A DNA stretch of 64,000 nucleotides from JAJDNS01 sp963578825 (GTDB lineage: Bacteria > Acidobacteriota > Vicinamibacteria > Fen-336). Positions 63,960 to 64,000 of this stretch are shown piece by piece (within the stretch, counting starts at the first letter, position 1; each line of letters starts with the position of its first letter). Made by a program: the position numbers and the translations under genes. The DNA lies in assembly GCA_963578825.1 (NCBI GenBank), contig CAUZDW010000019.1:6279-70278 (forward strand). The letters run 5' to 3'. The notes under the pieces are model-generated. The model was given only the letters and a program-made list of their open reading frames with translations. It was not told the origin of the DNA and did not search any database.

Positions 63960-64000
63960 ATGCCCGACGGTAGCACACAGTGTTGGCTGTTTCCCGGACT
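63960..64000 (+). CDS. possible gene start, cut by window end
   Basis: ATG preceded by AGGAGCTTTCAG opens a frame MPDGSTQCWLFPG that is open to the edge. Thirteen codons are too few to assign a family. Confidence 0.3.
   Translation, partial: MPDGSTQCWLFPG

Overview
The window is 64 kb of high-GC bacterial chromosome with short intergenic gaps and many start/stop overlaps. No rRNA, CRISPR array, insertion sequence or prophage was recognised. The gene set points to an aerobic Gram-negative bacterium with periplasmic cytochromes and outer-membrane lipoproteins: alternative complex III (actABCDEF), a caa3 oxidase, a second heme-copper oxidase, most of complex I, KorAB and an octaheme cytochrome. 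This set, with the paired DUF507 genes, would fit an Acidobacteriota-like lineage. That assignment is inference, because no phylogenetic marker was compared.

Layout. 1-6.7 kb (minus): four tightly packed genes for a lipoprotein, an exported protein, a Ser/Thr kinase and an FHA-PEGA-FGE protein cut by the window edge. 6.9-18 kb: YciH/SUI1, an unknown protein, transketolase, ADP-ribosylglycohydrolase, a Gfo/Idh/MocA oxidoreductase, an odd aminopeptidase-P/TPR hybrid, an enolase-superfamily enzyme, three small secreted proteins (two of them probably one frameshifted gene) and an amidase. 18-25.3 kb: a TPR lipoprotein, a nucleotidyltransferase-like pair, korAB flanked by two copies of a 71-72 bp dyad repeat, tRNA-Thr(CGT), an array of operator-like palindromes and a Cys-containing lipoprotein. 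25.4-32.2 kb: nuoABCDHIJKN, without nuoEFG or nuoL/M. 32.3-35.6 kb: a hybrid antitoxin/OsmC ORF, a GH-like TIM-barrel protein and a frameshifted FHA-EAL gene. 35.7-52 kb: two oxidase operons meeting stop-to-stop at 39667/39668, one A1-like and lacking the K-channel lysine, the other A2-type caa3 behind actABCDEF and SCO. 52-64 kb: the DUF507 pair, a VOC hybrid lipoprotein, an AI-2E-type transporter, an acyltransferase remnant, pgi, an S41 protease, the octaheme HEAT/TPR cytochrome, an anti-sigma-type ATPase, apbE, a NapC-like remnant and a Lys-rich histone-like protein.

Together the core genes describe an aerobic respiratory chain: complex I to quinone, alternative complex III to cytochrome c, then oxidase. 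KorAB may supply reduced ferredoxin to the NuoEFG-less complex I. A second theme is gene decay. Five loci look like fusions of unrelated fragments or genes with internal deletions (12764-13636, 32324-32713, 52696-53511, 55110-55645, 63282-63580), and two more are broken by a one-base change in a short homopolymer (15792-15796, 35168-35171). Whether these are real or assembly errors is the main open question.
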